Below are positions 5,277 through 5,645 of a stretch of 5,645 bases of DNA, one piece after another. A model generated the notes under the pieces. The model saw only the letters and a list, made by a program, of their open reading frames with translations. It made no database searches and was not told the origin of the DNA. The first letter of the stretch is position 1, and every line of letters begins with the position of its first letter. Origin of the DNA: a bacterium (lineage in GTDB: Bacteria; Babelota; Babeliae; Babelales; JABDEC01); contig CANKVQ010000037.1 of NCBI GenBank assembly GCA_947486885.1, positions 1-5,645 of the forward strand, written 5' to 3'. A program made the translations under genes and the position numbers.

Positions 5277-5645
5277 ATGATTAAATATAGATTACAAGCC
5301 CCACTGCTATTTAAATTGCCAGATAAATTATTTCATAAGTTATCGCATAGCTGGCCATATTATTGCTTAGCACTACTATTTTTTTTTAATCTTTGGTTAG
5401 TTTGGCCAGGTCAAATGACATCTGACAGTTATACGCAATATCAAGAAGCACTAAGTAATAGCTACAGCGCGGCACACCCACCACTTATGTCATATTTGTG
5501 GCACCTATTTACTTTAATATCGACCGGCTCAGGCTTAATATTATTATTTCATTTATTATTGCTGTATGGCGCCTGCTTTACTTTTATGCAAACTTTTAAA
5601 AATAGCCGCCTACGATTCTACTATCTTTTGTATCCGCTACTACCA
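5277..5645 (+). CDS. Polytopic membrane protein, glycosyltransferase-39-like (partial, 3' end outside window)
   Basis: The frame is open from ATG 5277-5279 to the window edge, 123 codons with no stop. It is transcribed divergently from ftsY. A basic N-terminus is followed by a membrane segment at about residues 27-43 (PYYCLALLFFFNLWLVW), then a loop with PGQMTSDSYTQYQEAL and SAAHPPLMSYLW. Further hydrophobic segments occur at about 69-82 and 86-104. An acidic residue in the first loop (D50), followed by an HPP motif before the next helix, recalls GT-C fold membrane proteins such as dolichyl-phosphate-mannose-type transferases and related uncharacterised families. That assignment is inferred from pattern only; substrate and pathway cannot be read from this fragment. 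An in-frame stop at 5223-5225 and no earlier start codon support ATG 5277. A T9 run (5379-5387) encodes three Phe codons. Confidence 0.75.
   Translation, partial: MIKYRLQAPLLFKLPDKLFHKLSHSWPYYCLALLFFFNLWLVWPGQMTSDSYTQYQEALSNSYSAAHPPLMSYLWHLFTLISTGSGLILLFHLLLLYGACFTFMQTFKNSRLRFYYLLYPLLP

Overview
This AT-rich window (roughly two thirds A+T by eye) carries one dense gene cluster on the minus strand and the start of one divergent gene on the plus strand. Read in the direction of transcription, the minus-strand order is ftsY, prmC, a short PilM/HofM-like gene, a PilN-like gene, and mutL. Gaps or overlaps between genes are small: 31 nt, 21 nt, 2 nt, then an 8-nt overlap. This fits one polycistronic unit driven from a TATAAT box in the 124-bp intergenic region upstream of ftsY. 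At the right end, a polytopic membrane protein gene starts at 5277 on the plus strand and runs off the window.

FtsY (the SRP receptor GTPase) and PrmC (the release-factor glutamine methyltransferase) look complete and functional, with all signature motifs visible. The two middle genes look like the inner-membrane platform proteins PilM and PilN of type IV pilus, competence or type II secretion machines. PilM is unusually short, and no pilO, pilP or pilQ follows. MutL has both an N-terminal GHKL ATPase region and a C-terminal region with the metal-dependent endonuclease motifs, so it is the MutH-independent kind. However, one in-frame TAA at 778-780, in the linker, splits it. No other stop or frameshift is present, so this is a fresh nonsense mutation, an assembly or base-call error, or a genuinely split protein.

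The most striking non-coding structure is a perfect 20-bp inverted repeat with a 5-nt loop at 2633-2677, inside the 3' end of the pilM-like gene. The stem is far too long to be chance and lies just upstream of the pilN start. Other notable points are Asn/Ser-rich low-complexity insertions in MutL and PrmC, several 8-9 nt A/T homopolymers inside genes, and two TTAATTAA palindromes one helical turn apart in the ftsY leader.

The organism is probably a Gram-negative-type bacterium with an AT-biased, possibly reduced and host-associated genome. An uncultured lineage such as Dependentiae is a weak guess that I cannot verify from sequence alone. The endonuclease-type MutL argues against enterobacteria and related MutH-using Gammaproteobacteria. 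I see no tRNA, rRNA, CRISPR array, insertion sequence or rho-independent terminator, and no clear unknown multi-gene system.
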